Both the position numbers and the translations under genes were made by a program. Of a stretch of 64,000 bases of DNA, positions 44,651-57,603 are shown piece after piece; within the stretch, counting starts at the first letter, position 1; every line of letters begins with the position of its first letter. The DNA lies in contig JAJEKV010000020.1 of NCBI GenBank assembly GCA_021234155.1, forward strand, positions 9,983,172 through 10,047,171, in the 5' to 3' direction. The DNA comes from Isoetes taiwanensis. Taxonomy: Eukaryota; Streptophyta; Lycopodiopsida; Isoetales; Isoetaceae. The notes under the pieces are model-generated. The model had not been told where the DNA came from, did no database searches, and was given only the letters and a program-made list of their open reading frames with translations.

Positions 44651-46081
44651 TCTGGTGCTCCTAGAATCCATACGATGCTCCCATCATATAAATACGGGAA
44701 TTCCCCTCTTGTGGCAACTACATCACCATGGAAGGGCCCTCCGTCTAACTCGAACCACTTGGGATGGCCAAGTGTCCCGGCGAGGAACACGGAGGTGTCA
44801 TTCGTCCCATGTCCTTTATGGGAGTCCTATACAGCGGAAGCGTACATACATGTTAGTAATCATGCTCAAAATAGTATACCACCATGAAGGGTGGTCCATC
44901 CATCATCATCATCATCTACATGGTAATACAAATACGAGATAACATAAGGCAAATATACCATAAACAAGGGCTCTACCATAGGCTCAGACTCCGTGGGATC
45001 GATTGACAGTTAAGACCTCAAGATAACAGCAGATAGAGGTATAACATGGCGTTGGCTGACATAGAACAATGGCTAGGGTAGTCCATTCCATTCGCCCCTC
45101 CTATACACACTTTGCAGATAGGCTGAAACATGATATGGCATTATTGTAGCCTTCCGGAGACGCAATCCCATGGAATTACCATATGAGACTACTCCAGGTT
45201 ACATCTGCCCGGTTCGATGAGGCAGGTCAGGGAGGCGTCTCCTCCCAGGGCATGTAGAATCCCTGGGTGTGCTGAGAACACGTGCCGCATCAGTGGCCGT
45301 CGCATCCGTACCCGATTTACTCCCCTAAATTTAAAGGCCGGCTCACCGCGCCCGTTCGAGTCCAGGATATCCATATAGGCACGTCGCCTGCGACCCAGGG
45401 AGTGTCAGACCCATACCCGGCCCACACTCAGTGACCGACTATAAGCCTAGCACACTATAGGAGTCCTGTAGCCAAGCTAAGCAAGACCCCACCCCCGTTT
45501 CACCATCATACCCATTGTTTGGTGCTGAATCACATGTCATCCACAGCCAGGTGGGCTCTTGTGCACAGGTCGCATATACTGGGTTTTAAAGGTTCTAGCG
45601 AGAGACATCTCTACTTCTAGGAAGCTTTCAAGTCTCTACCCTCCTTTAATCCCAGACACACAAGATAAATAGAAAGAGAGGAGAACACATTTATAATCAA
45701 AGTATCCATCATCATCTTAGTAACACATAAAAGAGAAATTAACTATTCCATCTAATTTGAGAAGGGTTAGCTAAAGCGCAGACTGTCTATGGATTAACCG
45801 GTCTCTTGGCTAGAGCCATTGCCATGAAAGGCTTCCATTCTTCAAGTCTGGTTACAATAGCTGGTAGCTCCTCCTTCCTCCAATCCTCCCCAAATCAATT
45901 TGGGGCAGAATTGGGAGTAGGGCCCCAATTTGCCCTCCAAACTTAGCATTTTAGCATAGCTAATAAAAACCCTTTTAGGCTAACCCAAGTTACCCCATGT
46001 TGACCTATAAGGGTCTAATTATATCCTGGTGACATGTCATAGTATGCATACGTATACCATATACATACGTGGAACGTCACA
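44651..46081 (-). repeat. Element C 5' LTR
   Basis: The right end GGAACGTCACA is clear. The left end TCTGGTGCTCC is a decayed form of TGTGACGTCCC. Shares blocks with the 16511-17262 fragment and, more weakly, with the A and B LTRs. About 1431 bp. Confidence 0.78.
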
Positions 46082-46193
46082 GATATGTGATATTCATTAC
46101 ATATTTGCTACATGTGTCTAAGTTATACTCGTCCCTTGCCGAGGTTGCCCATACTACCATGCCGAAGTAGCTTATATTACTGATAAATACCAT

Positions 46194-46217
46194 GATAATA
46201 ATAATAATAATAATAAT
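46194..46217. repeat. ATA microsatellite
   Basis: About eight ATA/TAA units in a row. Confidence 0.9.
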
Positions 46218-46326
46218 TCTATTAAAATGTCACGTAGAGACCCTTAGGTCTATGTGACAGCCAATACAATGGAACTGTATATGAATAAAGTACCTCCAAA
46301 GTTTTGAATAAACAGCCATTAAAATA

Positions 46327-46780
46327 TTAGTCAAACTCCCCAATTGCTTCCAAAATGCTCATATTATGATATAATTCCATAGTGTCTTCCCTCTCTTTAA
46401 TGATTGCTTGTATGTACCTAGCCAAAGCGGGCGGTGGCATGCACAATAGCTCTGCAAGTGTGATGTTCCCAATACCAAATCTATCCCGGATATGCTCATA
46501 TGCCGGGCATTCCAAGAAAGCATGCTGTTCCGTCTCCACTTGTGGCAAAGAAATACAACACGGACATAATCGGCTCACCCGTGGAATTCCTTTTGAAACA
46601 TGTTGAGGAAGTCTCGAGAATTGTGTCATACAGATGTAAATCTAACACATGCACTTCATTGAACAAATCATATACTAACATTATCCCTACAAATCTTACC
46701 ATCCAAACCCATTCCCATTGTTCCCATGCCTCAATGCCAAATCCACTTAATGCCACAGGCATTTTATTAGACTAACCGTT
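46327..46780 (-). pseudogene. LINE ORF2 C-terminal zinc region
   Basis: The minus strand gives RLCPCCISLPQVETEQHAFL followed by ECPAYEHIRDRFG, the CCHC-like zf-RVT end of plant non-LTR reverse transcriptases. An overlapping frame (46496-46762) continues upstream with DLFNEVHVLDLHLYDTILE. One frameshift near 46600. The RT core is missing. Element C ends 240 bp to its left. Confidence 0.68.
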
Positions 46781-46789
46781 GTCCCAAAG

Positions 46790-48767
46790 GGGGGTTCACT
46801 TCAAATCCCATATCGAACCATGTGAGTGTAAGATTGGTTATTTTATTTTTTGTACAAAAATATATTTAAAGGAGTGGTTTGTTTTATCACATTTTGCAAC
46901 ATTTTAAGCCCGTACGTTTTCAAAATGGGTATTTTTCTAGACCTTTTGGACCATATGCCAAGGGCTTACTTGCTACTCTAGGACGCAGATGGCATATCCA
47001 TATTGTATATAGGTGAATCTCTCGGGCATTATCGATGCCATAACCAAGTTCAGAAGCTCCCATAACTTCACATGGATAAATTTTCCAAAGTTCTACTCAT
47101 TTTACTAATCCTAAAGACTTTTAGCTACGGTTTCAAGCTGGATTGGCTCGGGTCGGATTTGTTATAGTTTGATTGGCTCCCAATGCTAACAGGGGGTTTC
47201 GACCATAGGGGTTCCAGCAGGTCATATTTGATCAGGCTGGATTTCTTCTTTGCATCCAATCCTCAGGTTGGATTGGTTCCTTGATAGTGTCAATAGGGAT
47301 TCCGACCATAAGGAGTTTTCAATGAGATCCGATTGGCTGTAGCACTCTAATCCATGCATCATGGGCCATGCTCAAGTCCCTGCAGCCAGCCACATATTTC
47401 AGGTGAATTGAAGTGAAAATTCCTCCTATCTCTTTTTGTTTCCTTCTGCTTCATTTTGGTCCTCTATGCCACTCCATCCTCTTCAACTGATTCAATCCTA
47501 GCCACGACCTCAGTCTTGTCTAGTACAATAGATTGAAGTTTGCCCTTCTATTGATTTGTTTCGATCTTCCCTCGCCCAGTTTCTATCCAGTACGTCATAG
47601 TTACAGACACTCAATAGGCCATGGCATAGGAGACCCATAAAGCCAGGAACATGATCAAGGCGCCCGTGCAAGCATCTGACAAACCCTGTGACCCTATTAT
47701 TGAAGCGTAACTTCTGGCAACCCCCTTCTTTGGGCCCCAACGTCCTATTCTGGCAAAACCAGATGCATAATTAGTAACATCTGTAGATGCAGACTTAATG
47801 CTCAGGTTCACTGTCTGCCTTCAGAAATCCATGCCAGGATCCAAATGGTCCGCTCCACTGTTGCTATCACAAGGACATCAATTCGGCTACCCCTAGAAAG
47901 ATGGGTACAACTTCTATAGTTACTGATACAGTCTGTAGGGATCATAGTCTAGTAGGCCATAGTAGTGTTCCAATGGTGTTTAGCATAATGCCTGCACCTG
48001 AGCATGTGGATGATATGCCCAAGCACGATGATAGAGTACACATATCCACATGATTGGTTGACTGCAGAGGTAGCAGTCCCACCTACTTCTTAAGGTATGG
48101 TCGCCATGTTCCACGCACTTAAGAGGCAAATTGGCCCAATGCACACGGATTTCATGCGTCTCTCGATCCGTCAACTAATTTGGATACCTAATGTTGTCTG
48201 TAACAACTTCTCCAAAGACATGGATACCAAAAAATATCAGGCTAGAAAGTTATGGTGCCTTAAAGCAAGGGGGTATAGCATCCACCGATGGCCCCTAACC
48301 ATCTTTGCGTGGTGCGGGGGCCACCTTTGGGGGGGTTATTACCTCGGCGCAATAAGTGCCACCCTACCGTGCATGAGTGAACACTGCAAGCGGCCGTCTC
48401 TCGCGGTCGGGCCACATCCATTAATATCGGCGGGCCTAGATGCGTTACCACGGGGCCCTCGGCACATTCTATTGATACGTATATGCGCCGACTATCAAGG
48501 TACACCATAGCGGTCACCATTGCCTTTTTAGCCCTCCCCCGCCAAAATTCGAGCTGATTTTCCACACTGCAATCCCAAATCTGCATCCAAATTGACCCGA
48601 ACATTCTCTGCCTCATCCAGAAGAAAGGTAATTTGGCTTTAAAAGCCAGATTTTTGGAAATCCGAAACCTCCAGGTACGTGGAAGGGGCATCATTATAGT
48701 TACTAGTTTAAATTGAGAGCTCGACCAGCCACTATTCCATTCCGCTCAAGCATCCCGGGGGCCCCAA
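46790..48767. other. No gene recognised
   Basis: Short frames on both strands, none with a motif I know. The part 47110-47350 has repeated GATTGG(C/T)T phrases. Frames at 48097-48510 (+) and 48260-48694 (-) overlap and neither looks like a protein. Confidence 0.4.
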
Positions 48768-49202
48768 ATGTCGGAGGTAAGCACTGATCGTCTGTTGTGT
48801 TTTTGGTGTCGAGTCGCCACTGATTTCAGGCGTTTTTCATTGCAGCACAAAAGAAGTCGCCATGGATCACGCAAGAAGAACCGCTATCCTGGGTCGGGTT
48901 CTAGGTGGGACGTGGTTAGGGGTGGCGGCTCTGATCCCAGCAAGAGGGCTCGCCCTCTTCCGAGCGCTCCGCCCTCGCCTGCGAGCTCGAGCACTTCAAC
49001 GATTCCTAACAGTTTCATGGTTAGGAATTGCTTAGTAACCCTGACCGAGATTACTACAGCCATGGGTTCATCTGTTAGTGTAGAGGTTTCGCCTGAGATC
49101 GTGTCCCAGGTTGAGCGGGCTAAGTCCGAAGCAGATCTCATCCATTGCCAGATCGTGATCACGGAAGAAGACCACGTGCTCTTGCAGAGCCCCGTGGGTT
49201 AA
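48768..49202 (+). CDS. Hypothetical 144-residue frame
   Basis: Open from MSEVSTDRLLCFWCRVATDF. Basic first half (HKRSRHGSRKKNRYP), then a Ser/Pro run (PSAPPSPASSSTSTIP) and a short Val/Glu-rich end. No family recognised. A TAATGAG stop and AT-rich tail with TATATAATGCATTGATC follow. It could be the end of a LINE ORF1, but I have no motif to show it. Low confidence that it is a gene. Confidence 0.2.
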   Translation: MSEVSTDRLLCFWCRVATDFRRFSLQHKRSRHGSRKKNRYPGSGSRWDVVRGGGSDPSKRARPLPSAPPSPASSSTSTIPNSFMVRNCLVTLTEITTAMGSSVSVEVSPEIVSQVERAKSEADLIHCQIVITEEDHVLLQSPVG

Positions 49203-49609
49203 TGAGCTGCAGCCCCTTTGTACAGAAGGCCCCTCTGGATGATTCCCTCCTGCCCTTCCTTTTGGTTTGTGTTGTGAAACAGCCCTTTGGGCTTATTTTG
49301 TGAAGCTTCAGGGCTAAATTTTGTATGATCAAAATTTTATATAATGCATTGATCTTCTGATTGTAATTGCTCTATTGGTTGTGTTGATTATTTAAGTTAT
49401 TTGTGTGGATGACAATAATTGTGTCAGGTCCATGCCCCATATTGGTAAAGGATTGGGAAATCAGTTGCAAACAATAAAATTATGCACAATGAGTTCACTC
49501 CATTCAGTAAGTTGTCGACACCTTAATTGTCTTGGGTTTCATCTGAGTCTTCAGATATCTGTGCATATTGTCTGTTAATAGCAGAGCCAAATAAAATGTA
49601 AACTTAAAA

Positions 49610-51146
49610 TTAAGAGTGCAAGGAAAACGAGCATACCTGACTACTAGCAGATGTAGCTATGAATGAGGTCCCCTCCCCAAACCTTGGAGTTGGCTGGGTT
49701 TCACGAGCCATCTCAACCCTCCATATTCTTGCAAACCCAACATCCATGCCCCTTGCACGGCTACCAATTGCAGGGTCCACCCCAATTTCCACCATATCCC
49801 TGATAATCCTTGCCTTGTCTATTGCAACATCTTGGTCATGTTGGGGTCCTGAATTGGCTGCAGTATAGTTCACCTATCCCTGTGTGTCCAGTCTTATTGA
49901 GTTGTCATGACCAATGTCAGCATGTTGCTGTGGAGCTGGCAAGTCCCACCTCTTCAATGGGGAATTGAGTGTGCTAATTGGGTTTGCTATAGGTCTAACT
50001 AGAGGTATGCAACCCTCAATGCTTACATTCTGCCCATGTTCAGCATCACTTGAGCAGATATGTGTGTCATCTAAACTGCACATGACTTGCACCTCATCAA
50101 CATCCTCCAATGGTTGTGAGTTCAGGTCTACACAGGGACTAGCAGGACCAGCAGGCTCAAGGTTTTGGTCAATACTTTGGCACGTCTGATTGCCTGTAAT
50201 GGCTGCTCCAAGTGGGCTGACTACCCTAAATGGACTCAACCCTTGCCCCATTCTCAATCTGTTCCACACCTGTAACCTTCTTGTCTTCACCTCCTCACTC
50301 AATGCCCTTTGAAAACAAAAAAACAGATGCCACTCTAGACACCCCCCTTGGATACATAAACTCCCTAAGCCTTGCAGCACTTGCAGCTCCAGCTGCATCA
50401 GCTATCTTCCTCCTCTCTCTCTCTCCTCCCTGTTAGTCTGTGCCCTCTTGGCAGCCTCCTCCCTTTCAACCTTCCTCCTTGCAGTCTCCACCTTCCTTGC
50501 TGCCAGCTGCTTCAATTTCAATTTTTTGGCCTCTGCCCTTCTTGCCTGTTCTGCTCTCAATGCCTCGCAAAAAACCATCACTCGATATGTGCACTCTTCC
50601 CCCCCAGATCTGGAGCAAAGCCCCTCTTCCTTGCCCTCATGGCCTGTGATGGCCGCATACATGTTTGAGATGGTTCTTATAGACCAGCCATAGACCCTCC
50701 AACATCATGGACCTGCACCTGACTTACAGGAGCCTGAAAAGCCATCACTGCAGCAGTACCTTCATCACCAATTAATTGTGTGTGTTCCACATGCACAGAT
50801 TGTGGCACATGCTCACCAGCTGGAATGTGTGGTGTTTGGTCATTTTGCACATCAGTTGGGAGTTGTCCAGGTAAGGTCTCTCATAGCTGGTGCACTTCTG
50901 CCATATCAAACCCTTCTATTGGTGCATCTGGATGGTACTCTTCTCCAGCCTGCTCATGGCCTTCTGTAATGTCTTCAACATGCACCCTCCCAAACCTGGT
51001 ACACTCTTGGCCTGGCCTAACCTTTTCCCGATCAAAGGGCCAGATACCAGTGGCCCTAAAACCTGCCTTGATGTTATGGAGTGTTAGGCCACATGCAATT
51101 GATTTCGCTTCTGCTATTTTGGCACATGCTTTCTGACTGTTGTGTT
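49610..51146 (-). pseudogene. Pogo/Tigger-like (DDE_1) transposase C-terminal remnant
   Basis: At 51020-51075 the minus strand reads NIKAGFRATGIWPFDREKV, the block found after the catalytic core of pogo-type Tc1/mariner transposases. The following frame runs to 50895, then broken frames give a Lys/Arg/Glu coiled coil (KKLKLKQLAARKVETARRKV, 50402-50662) and a poorly conserved tail (49874-50398; DLNSQPLEDVDEVQVMC). The DDE catalytic domain is not visible upstream. No terminal repeats found. Confidence 0.6.
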
Positions 51147-54100
51147 TGTTTCATTCAATCTGCTTCTTCAGATTAAGCTTGAGCAATATCCAACAGGGCC
51201 GCACATTGCATCACACATATTGTACATGGTAACAACTGTTATGTGCAAGCTATAAAGTAATTGCAGTTTAAAACATGTCTTGTGATACACGGCGAGACCA
51301 GCTTCTCTAACATTAGTGGGAAGGTTGTGGCCAACCTAGGCTGTGGTTGTGCAACGTTGGGAATTGCAGCCTCATTGTTAGATGCTGGGTAAGAATGTGC
51401 CTCAAACCCTTCGTTTGTATCGGTATATTTTATTGTCTGCATCAAAGGCATGCTACATTATGGATTTAAAGTAACCTTTATTCAGAAATACTTCTCCTTT
51501 AACTAACAAGCATTGTGCCTAAGCCATTGGATCAATTTGGTTAGAATCCTAATCAGTTAATCTCCCTTCTCCACCTTATCTTCTTGATGAAATGTAGCAA
51601 GCCCTTGAAGACAAGCACTTTGATATCCAAATTATCACCCACTCTATGCTACATTAATAAAGTCCCAAGAAAACACATTTTTACAGATATGTGCTCCTCC
51701 ATTTGCTTTCGTTCCATGCAAATTCATTTTGCATCTTATACATCTTAATTATTGATGTACATCTCTTGCCCCCCCATTTTAATTTACATGGAGTTGCTTT
51801 AGCTTGATATCTTGTTTGTAAAGTTAGACATGCATATCATAGTTGCGAGATGTTTGCAACAAAGGCATATAGGCATCGCATAAGAATTGTACGCAGATGT
51901 GAAACCACTATTAACATAGTTGCATGGAACATATACTTATAGCATTTGCCTTGCATGGTTATAGCAAAGATGCACTTGAATTATTTAGGAGGATGCAATG
52001 CAAAAGAAGTTTGACAATATTACTTTTATCGGCAATCTTGAGGAATGTACAATCTTTACAGTTTTAACTCACGACAATAGTCAAAATTCTAATTCTTAAA
52101 TCAAATTAATTGTCAAATGGAGCATAATAATCTGAGGGTCAAATTCCATTCAAATTAGGCGATATTATTCAGTTCACACCATTTTCTTGATTCTCAACAA
52201 AATTCCACACGTCTTCTAACTCAAATGTCACTTCCCCTTGCAATCGCTAATTGATATTAATGGTTTCGCTCCCATCCGGAGCTACAACCATTGTGAGGGA
52301 TTAGTCCTGGAAGACTAAGTGAGGGACAAGCTCAATTTGTAGAATATGTAACATGCTTAAACACCAACAACCTTCAACAATTATAATCAAGTATTATCAT
52401 AATGACTTATTCCTAGAATATCTTCAATTGGTAAAAACCAAATACTATAGCCTTCACCGCTGGAATTCACCAGCTACTATATAATAATGCAAGGTGATCA
52501 GCCCGACTTGTAACGATCCTAGCCACTCATGGTCCAATAATCTATATATAATAATAAAAGATTCTCCTTTTCCATGTATTATGGCGTCCTATCTAACTTT
52601 GGTTCCAAGCCATCGATCCACAGAATATTCCTCATAATATTCCAGATCGATGGCCATCAAATTTTTAAAGCCAAAATCTTCAAAAACAAATCAATTGGTG
52701 CAAAAGAAGTTGATGCTCCACATTATTTCTTATTCACATTACATTCATTTACAACAGAAACCATGGTTTCCCACTACTACAATACCACAAAGACATCAAT
52801 TACATCACACTATTCACATTGGCGAGAGTCTGTCCCAGAATATCTATTATCCAATCCAAAGAAGACACTTCTGCTTGAAGATCTACAGCTCTGTATCCAG
52901 GATCTATTCGATCATGAATGCAGGCAGATGTCTGCTAGCCTGGTCTAGTCTAGATGGGATAAAATCCGAAGCTATAGCTCGGCTATGGGTACGAAGAAGG
53001 ACCCTGAGATCACAATCTATCAAAGAACCCCAGAACTTATATTAAAAGATATGCATCACAATATTCATTTGCCTCGAAAATAAGAATCGATCAAATTTTT
53101 GGCCACCAATTCCATGCAGAAAAAGGAGCAAAAACCTGCACCAAAGGATCGTTTTTGGACCATCTGCGCCAAAGGATCATTTTTGGACAAGATTTTGGAA
53201 CCCAGGCCCCAATGGCCTCTCCAGAGCCCTTGATCCCCACCGGAATCATATGGGCGACAAAAACTCAAACCTAAAGCGGCCTCACATGCAACCCACAATA
53301 GCTTTCATTCCACGAGTGCGGAAGATGCGAGAAAAAACTATAGCGAGGGAAGAACAACCCCTTGAAACTTGGCTATGGCTACCCGATGCCCAAGCGCCCA
53401 TGACTCCGGCATGCGGGCCCTCCAAAGATGCCCCACCCTTCCTCCGGCATAAAAAGCTTGAGATATTTGCCCCTATCCAGTCACATGGTTTCCAATTTGG
53501 AACCTATGCACAACCCAATTTCGGACAACCATGGTCGACACCTAGCCAAAATCATATATTCATTCCTTAAGCCAATTAAACTCCCCAAAATGAGCTAAAT
53601 ATACCCTTTCCCATACAATACCATACCGAAATCTTAGTCCTAACGACTGCTAGAATACCCTTCCCCAATACCAAACGAATTGGGCAAACTATATGGTCCA
53701 GTATACATATTTTTGCTCATTACGTACATGAGATATACATGCAGCATGCACATAAGCAAGGGTTTTGCCTCCTTGGAAAAGGATTCTTGCAAGAGATTTT
53801 GTAGAGCTGAGGAAAGAATTCTCTAGAGAAAACTTTGAGGAGGCAAGAGTTTGGAGAGCATCAAGGCAGATGAGGAGGCCAGAACTTGAAAGGACTGCAT
53901 CAAATCTTCTTTTTTCAAGGGAGGTTTCGCTGTGGATTCATCTCGAGGTTTCAAATATTGCCATAACTAGATCTGCACATGTTCTTGTGCTGAGGTTAAG
54001 CTTGAATTCGCATTTCGTTGAAGGCGTGTTAGAGGCTGGATACATGAAGCCTGAGCTTCTCTTGACTTTGCAAGGAATTATTCATGTGATTGCTTTGATC

Positions 54101-54884
54101 TACTAGCTGGGTATGCAGGATAAGATTAAGTACAGAAGGATAATCTTAATTTGCAATCGTATGGGCATGGCAAAGTAGAAGGCAAATCCATGTAAATGGT
54201 GTATATCAGGTCGAATTTACTGAAAGAAGGTCGTTTTGATAGAATTAAAGGTCTATGTGTATGGTTGAAGTGGCCAACTGCTGCACAAACTGCTCAAGGA
54301 AAACAAATATGGGTCATCAAAGAATGCATGATAAGGGTCAGATTTGCTTGTTAGCAACTAGATTCGGAAAGATAAGGGAAAATTTGAGTGAATCAGAGGC
54401 TAAAAATTTATCTTAAATAGGGATTTTGAGCATCCAAGGAGCTGCTTAGAACTAATTAGATCTCTACGAGACCTTGTTGGATCAGTCCAGAATTGCTAGA
54501 AAAGGTTCGACTGGGATTTGAAGTCGTCGATTTGCCTTTGGGAAGACTTTGAGGAATCGATGCTTAAAAAGTTGTTATGTGTTTTCTATTCATTATTTTT
54601 AGATCTGTTGTTGTTTCTTTTGTGTCTATCAATGTAAACCGTTGTTATCTTAACATATATAATTATTGGAGGGTGATTCTTCTGGAATATTACCTTAGAT
54701 TCTTACCTTAATATTTGGACACGTTAGCAGATCTTGTGCGCAACACTCCTTTGTAAATTTTTTTGACACGTTTCAGATACCCTATATCAGATATAAAAAG
54801 AGGATAGCGTGGCTTCACGCCGTTTCCCAGACTGCTAACCGATAGCCCAGTAGCCAGGATTTGAATCTCAGGATCTTAACAGAT
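51147..54884. other. No gene recognised
   Basis: AT-rich, short frames only. The longest are 52574-52948, 52650-53045 and 53765-54106 (113 residues, basic, WKRILARDFVELRKEFSREN). None shows a family motif, so I do not call them genes. Confidence 0.4.
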
Positions 54885-55025
54885 GTAAATTTAAGCTTTC
54901 AATTTAAATTCAACTTAGCTTTCAATTTAAGCTTAGTTGAGAATTCGGCAGATCTATTTGCTTAAATTTAAGCTTAGTGAGACGTTTGCCAGAGTTCAGG
55001 CAGATCTATTGCTTAAATTGAAAGC
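54885..55025. repeat. Short degenerate repeats
   Basis: Repeated TTTAAGCTTAG and GGCAGATCTATTTGCTTAAA phrases in about 140 bp. Confidence 0.6.
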
Positions 55026-57553
55026 AAATTGTGCAAATTTTAGACCTCAGAGATCGAGATTGACCTCTGGAATTGTGTGGTTTATAGACCCAAATTTGGG
55101 TATGAACTCATGGATTGTCAGGTTGAGCTCTTAAATCCGAGATACAAAGAAGGGATGGACAAAAAGCTTTGTTTTTCAAACAGGGCATATAAGCAGATCT
55201 GAGAATTAAGGCATGCACTTATTTTTTATGTCTGGGAACAGGTCGGCCCGGCTCAATCCTTCAGAAATGGGTCCTGCAGATAAAAAAAAAAAAGAAAAGG
55301 ATTCGACATCCTTTCCGATTTTTATTGCTATTCAGATGACCTGATATGATATTTGTTGGCCCATTTCTCATTTGGCTCAGAGCACGAGCAGGGCTATTGC
55401 GCCTATGTCGCCATATCTGTACATGCTGAGTCCGGTAACTTGCAATCAAATTTGTTTCTATTACTCTTTTCTTCATAGTCTCCCTTCCTCCTCTCATCAA
55501 ATCCGCCCTTTATTCTCTGTTTCATTACGATGCTGCCTACAGAAAGAGCTGAAGAAGCTTCAATCCGGCATACCCAGCAAGGAAATTTCTTACAACATCT
55601 GGAATCTGGCCTTAGTGCCAAACTTGGTGTGTTTTTTGTAGAGCAGTAGGACCCATAGGTATAGCCGCCGAAAGTAGATTTCCTTTTTTTTTTTACCTTG
55701 GACTTGGTCTTAATTTGCTGTGCCAGTAAGAACGCCTGCCAGGGAAAGGAAAGAGCAAATCTTCTAAACGCCGTGTAGTTCATGGTTACTACTCATGGGT
55801 AAAGGGAAGAGCCAGTCATCCCATCTCATGGAAGATTACCATGTTGCAGAATACAGGTCGCTCTGAAGTCATGAATTAGGCCTTTTGGCCATATTTGATG
55901 ACCACCTGGGGCATGATGTTTCCCATTATCTGCCACAAAATCTGTTTAACAACATTTTGAATGAGGTAATTCCATTGAGTTTTGTCTGCATGTAGATCTT
56001 CTGTTTTGTTTATATTCTGTGTTATTTATCTTTTGACAAGCTTATCTATTTTTGTTTGAAGCCTTAACAGTACTCCTTAGCATATAAAACATTAGTTAAC
56101 ATAAGGAACGATTAATTTGAAAGTATCTAATTAATGTCAATGGCTTCTTTTGCAATCGCTCAAATTAAAATGGATTTCGAACATCCATATTTATATTAGG
56201 CCTAACTTCGGCCTGACTTGAGTGCCTTAAATCCATGCTAGTTCTGCTTGAGTTGTTGGCATTATCTTTATTGTTTATTTCTGGTGTAAAGGAAAGGTCC
56301 CTCGTGTCATTTAGCTTATAGTATCCCTGTAGGAGGAGGAGGAACTAAGCGGGAAGCCTAGTAAAACATCATATCATTATTCCTTAGTGTTTTTTAAGTA
56401 GCAATTGTTATGTGGAAAATGTTGCAGGAAGAATAAGTTCCAGGTGAAAAGGGTGTGGCAGATGTTCATTCTTGCATAAGAGGAACTTCATATGCAAAGG
56501 AAAAATGGCAGAAGGAGAAAGGAATTTTACAGTTGTAATAAGCTATATTTGCAACCCCACATCAGTCATGGAGAGGAACTCAGGAAGACAAATGAAGGCG
56601 AAAATTGTGGTGTTATTCGAGTGCCTTTTTTCTTTTGTCTCTGTTATTTTGAAGCACAAATAAGTACCCTTGAAAATTTCCTTTAGCCATTTTGTTGTCC
56701 ATGGTTCGTATATTATTACCCTTCTATACTGTTGCACGAAATCACTCCAAGAAGTGAAGCCAACTCCCTTGCATGACAATCAAATGGGTTTTGCATGCCA
56801 AAAGAAGAAAGGGGAATGGGAGAGAAAGAGCTCGATTTAATTGTTCCAAGTTTTGTCTCGAATATTTTAAGATGCCTAACAAGAGCGGCTAAAGATTCAG
56901 GAAATTATTGGATTCAGAGAGGTTATATCTCGGAAAAGCACACTGTGGCTCTGGGTTATCGACATTGTATTTGTTTCTTGAGATATTGCACTTCGTTAAT
57001 AATTGCAAGTTTGAAAACCACATCCTCCTCTCTTTTCCAATACAATGCCTTGCCCACGAAAGCACCATAAAAAAACTAAGATGGATCAATAAAATTATTA
57101 GAATCATAATCCTCTATGTACAAATAATCTCAATGATTGGAAAAAGTAGAGACCCTTAATTTGTCGGTATAGGTGCTCATGTACAAACAAAATCTCGGGA
57201 CTATAGTTGTATATGAGAATGTACACAAACTGTAACTAACCTTGAAATCTACTTACTATCTGTCTCATCTTCTACATATAGGCAGTTTGTAATATTCCAT
57301 TATTTGTAGAGTGTATTATCATTTCGCGTGTTTTAATTTTTTCAAGGCCATTAGATTGCAGTAGTTTATGGGGACTATTCTATGTCTAGACCATTCTTGC
57401 AAAGAATATGGGGTTGAAATGAACAGGCATGTCTTGACTTGCCTCACAATATGTGAACTGCAATCAACATACATCTCTATCATTGCATCTCAAGGATGTC
57501 CAGAATTAAGATCTATTCGACTTAGCACAAAACTTCTTTTGCAGTGGGTTGGA
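55026..57553. other. No gene recognised
   Basis: Short frames only, including 55403-55783 (-) and 56795-57070 (+), without known motifs. An A run is at 55280-55293 and a T run at 55684-55694. Confidence 0.4.
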
Positions 57554-57603
57554 GAAGAGAAATGTTCGCGGCGGCCGCAAGGCCGCCGCGATAAATTTCT
57601 TGT
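57554..57603 (+). repeat. GC-rich palindrome copy 2
   Basis: GAAGAGAAATGTT, then arm CGCGGCGGCC, loop GCAA, arm GGCCGCCGCG, then ATAAATTTCTTGT. The stem is perfect over 10 bp and the A/T flanks also pair partly. Confidence 0.9.

Larger units (their letters stand above)
28371..46081 (-). mobile_element. Chromovirus C (Ty3/gypsy), split by a copia element
   Basis: Minus-strand order: 5' LTR 44651-46081, H3-like ORF 42629-44062, spacer with other insertions, unknown ORF 38926-40191, gag 36830-37884, pol 34060-36800 continuing at 28371-28494 beyond the copia element. It is more diverged and more decayed than A and B and belongs to a different branch. No 3' LTR was recognised. Confidence 0.82.

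Noticed and set aside
48260-48694. 144-residue minus-strand frame
   Set aside because: Overlaps another frame on the plus strand, no motif, odd composition.
53765-54106. 113-residue plus-strand frame
   Set aside because: No family motif, no splice or promoter context.
54771-54860. tRNA-like stretch
   Set aside because: No A and B box pair and no cloverleaf that I could fold.
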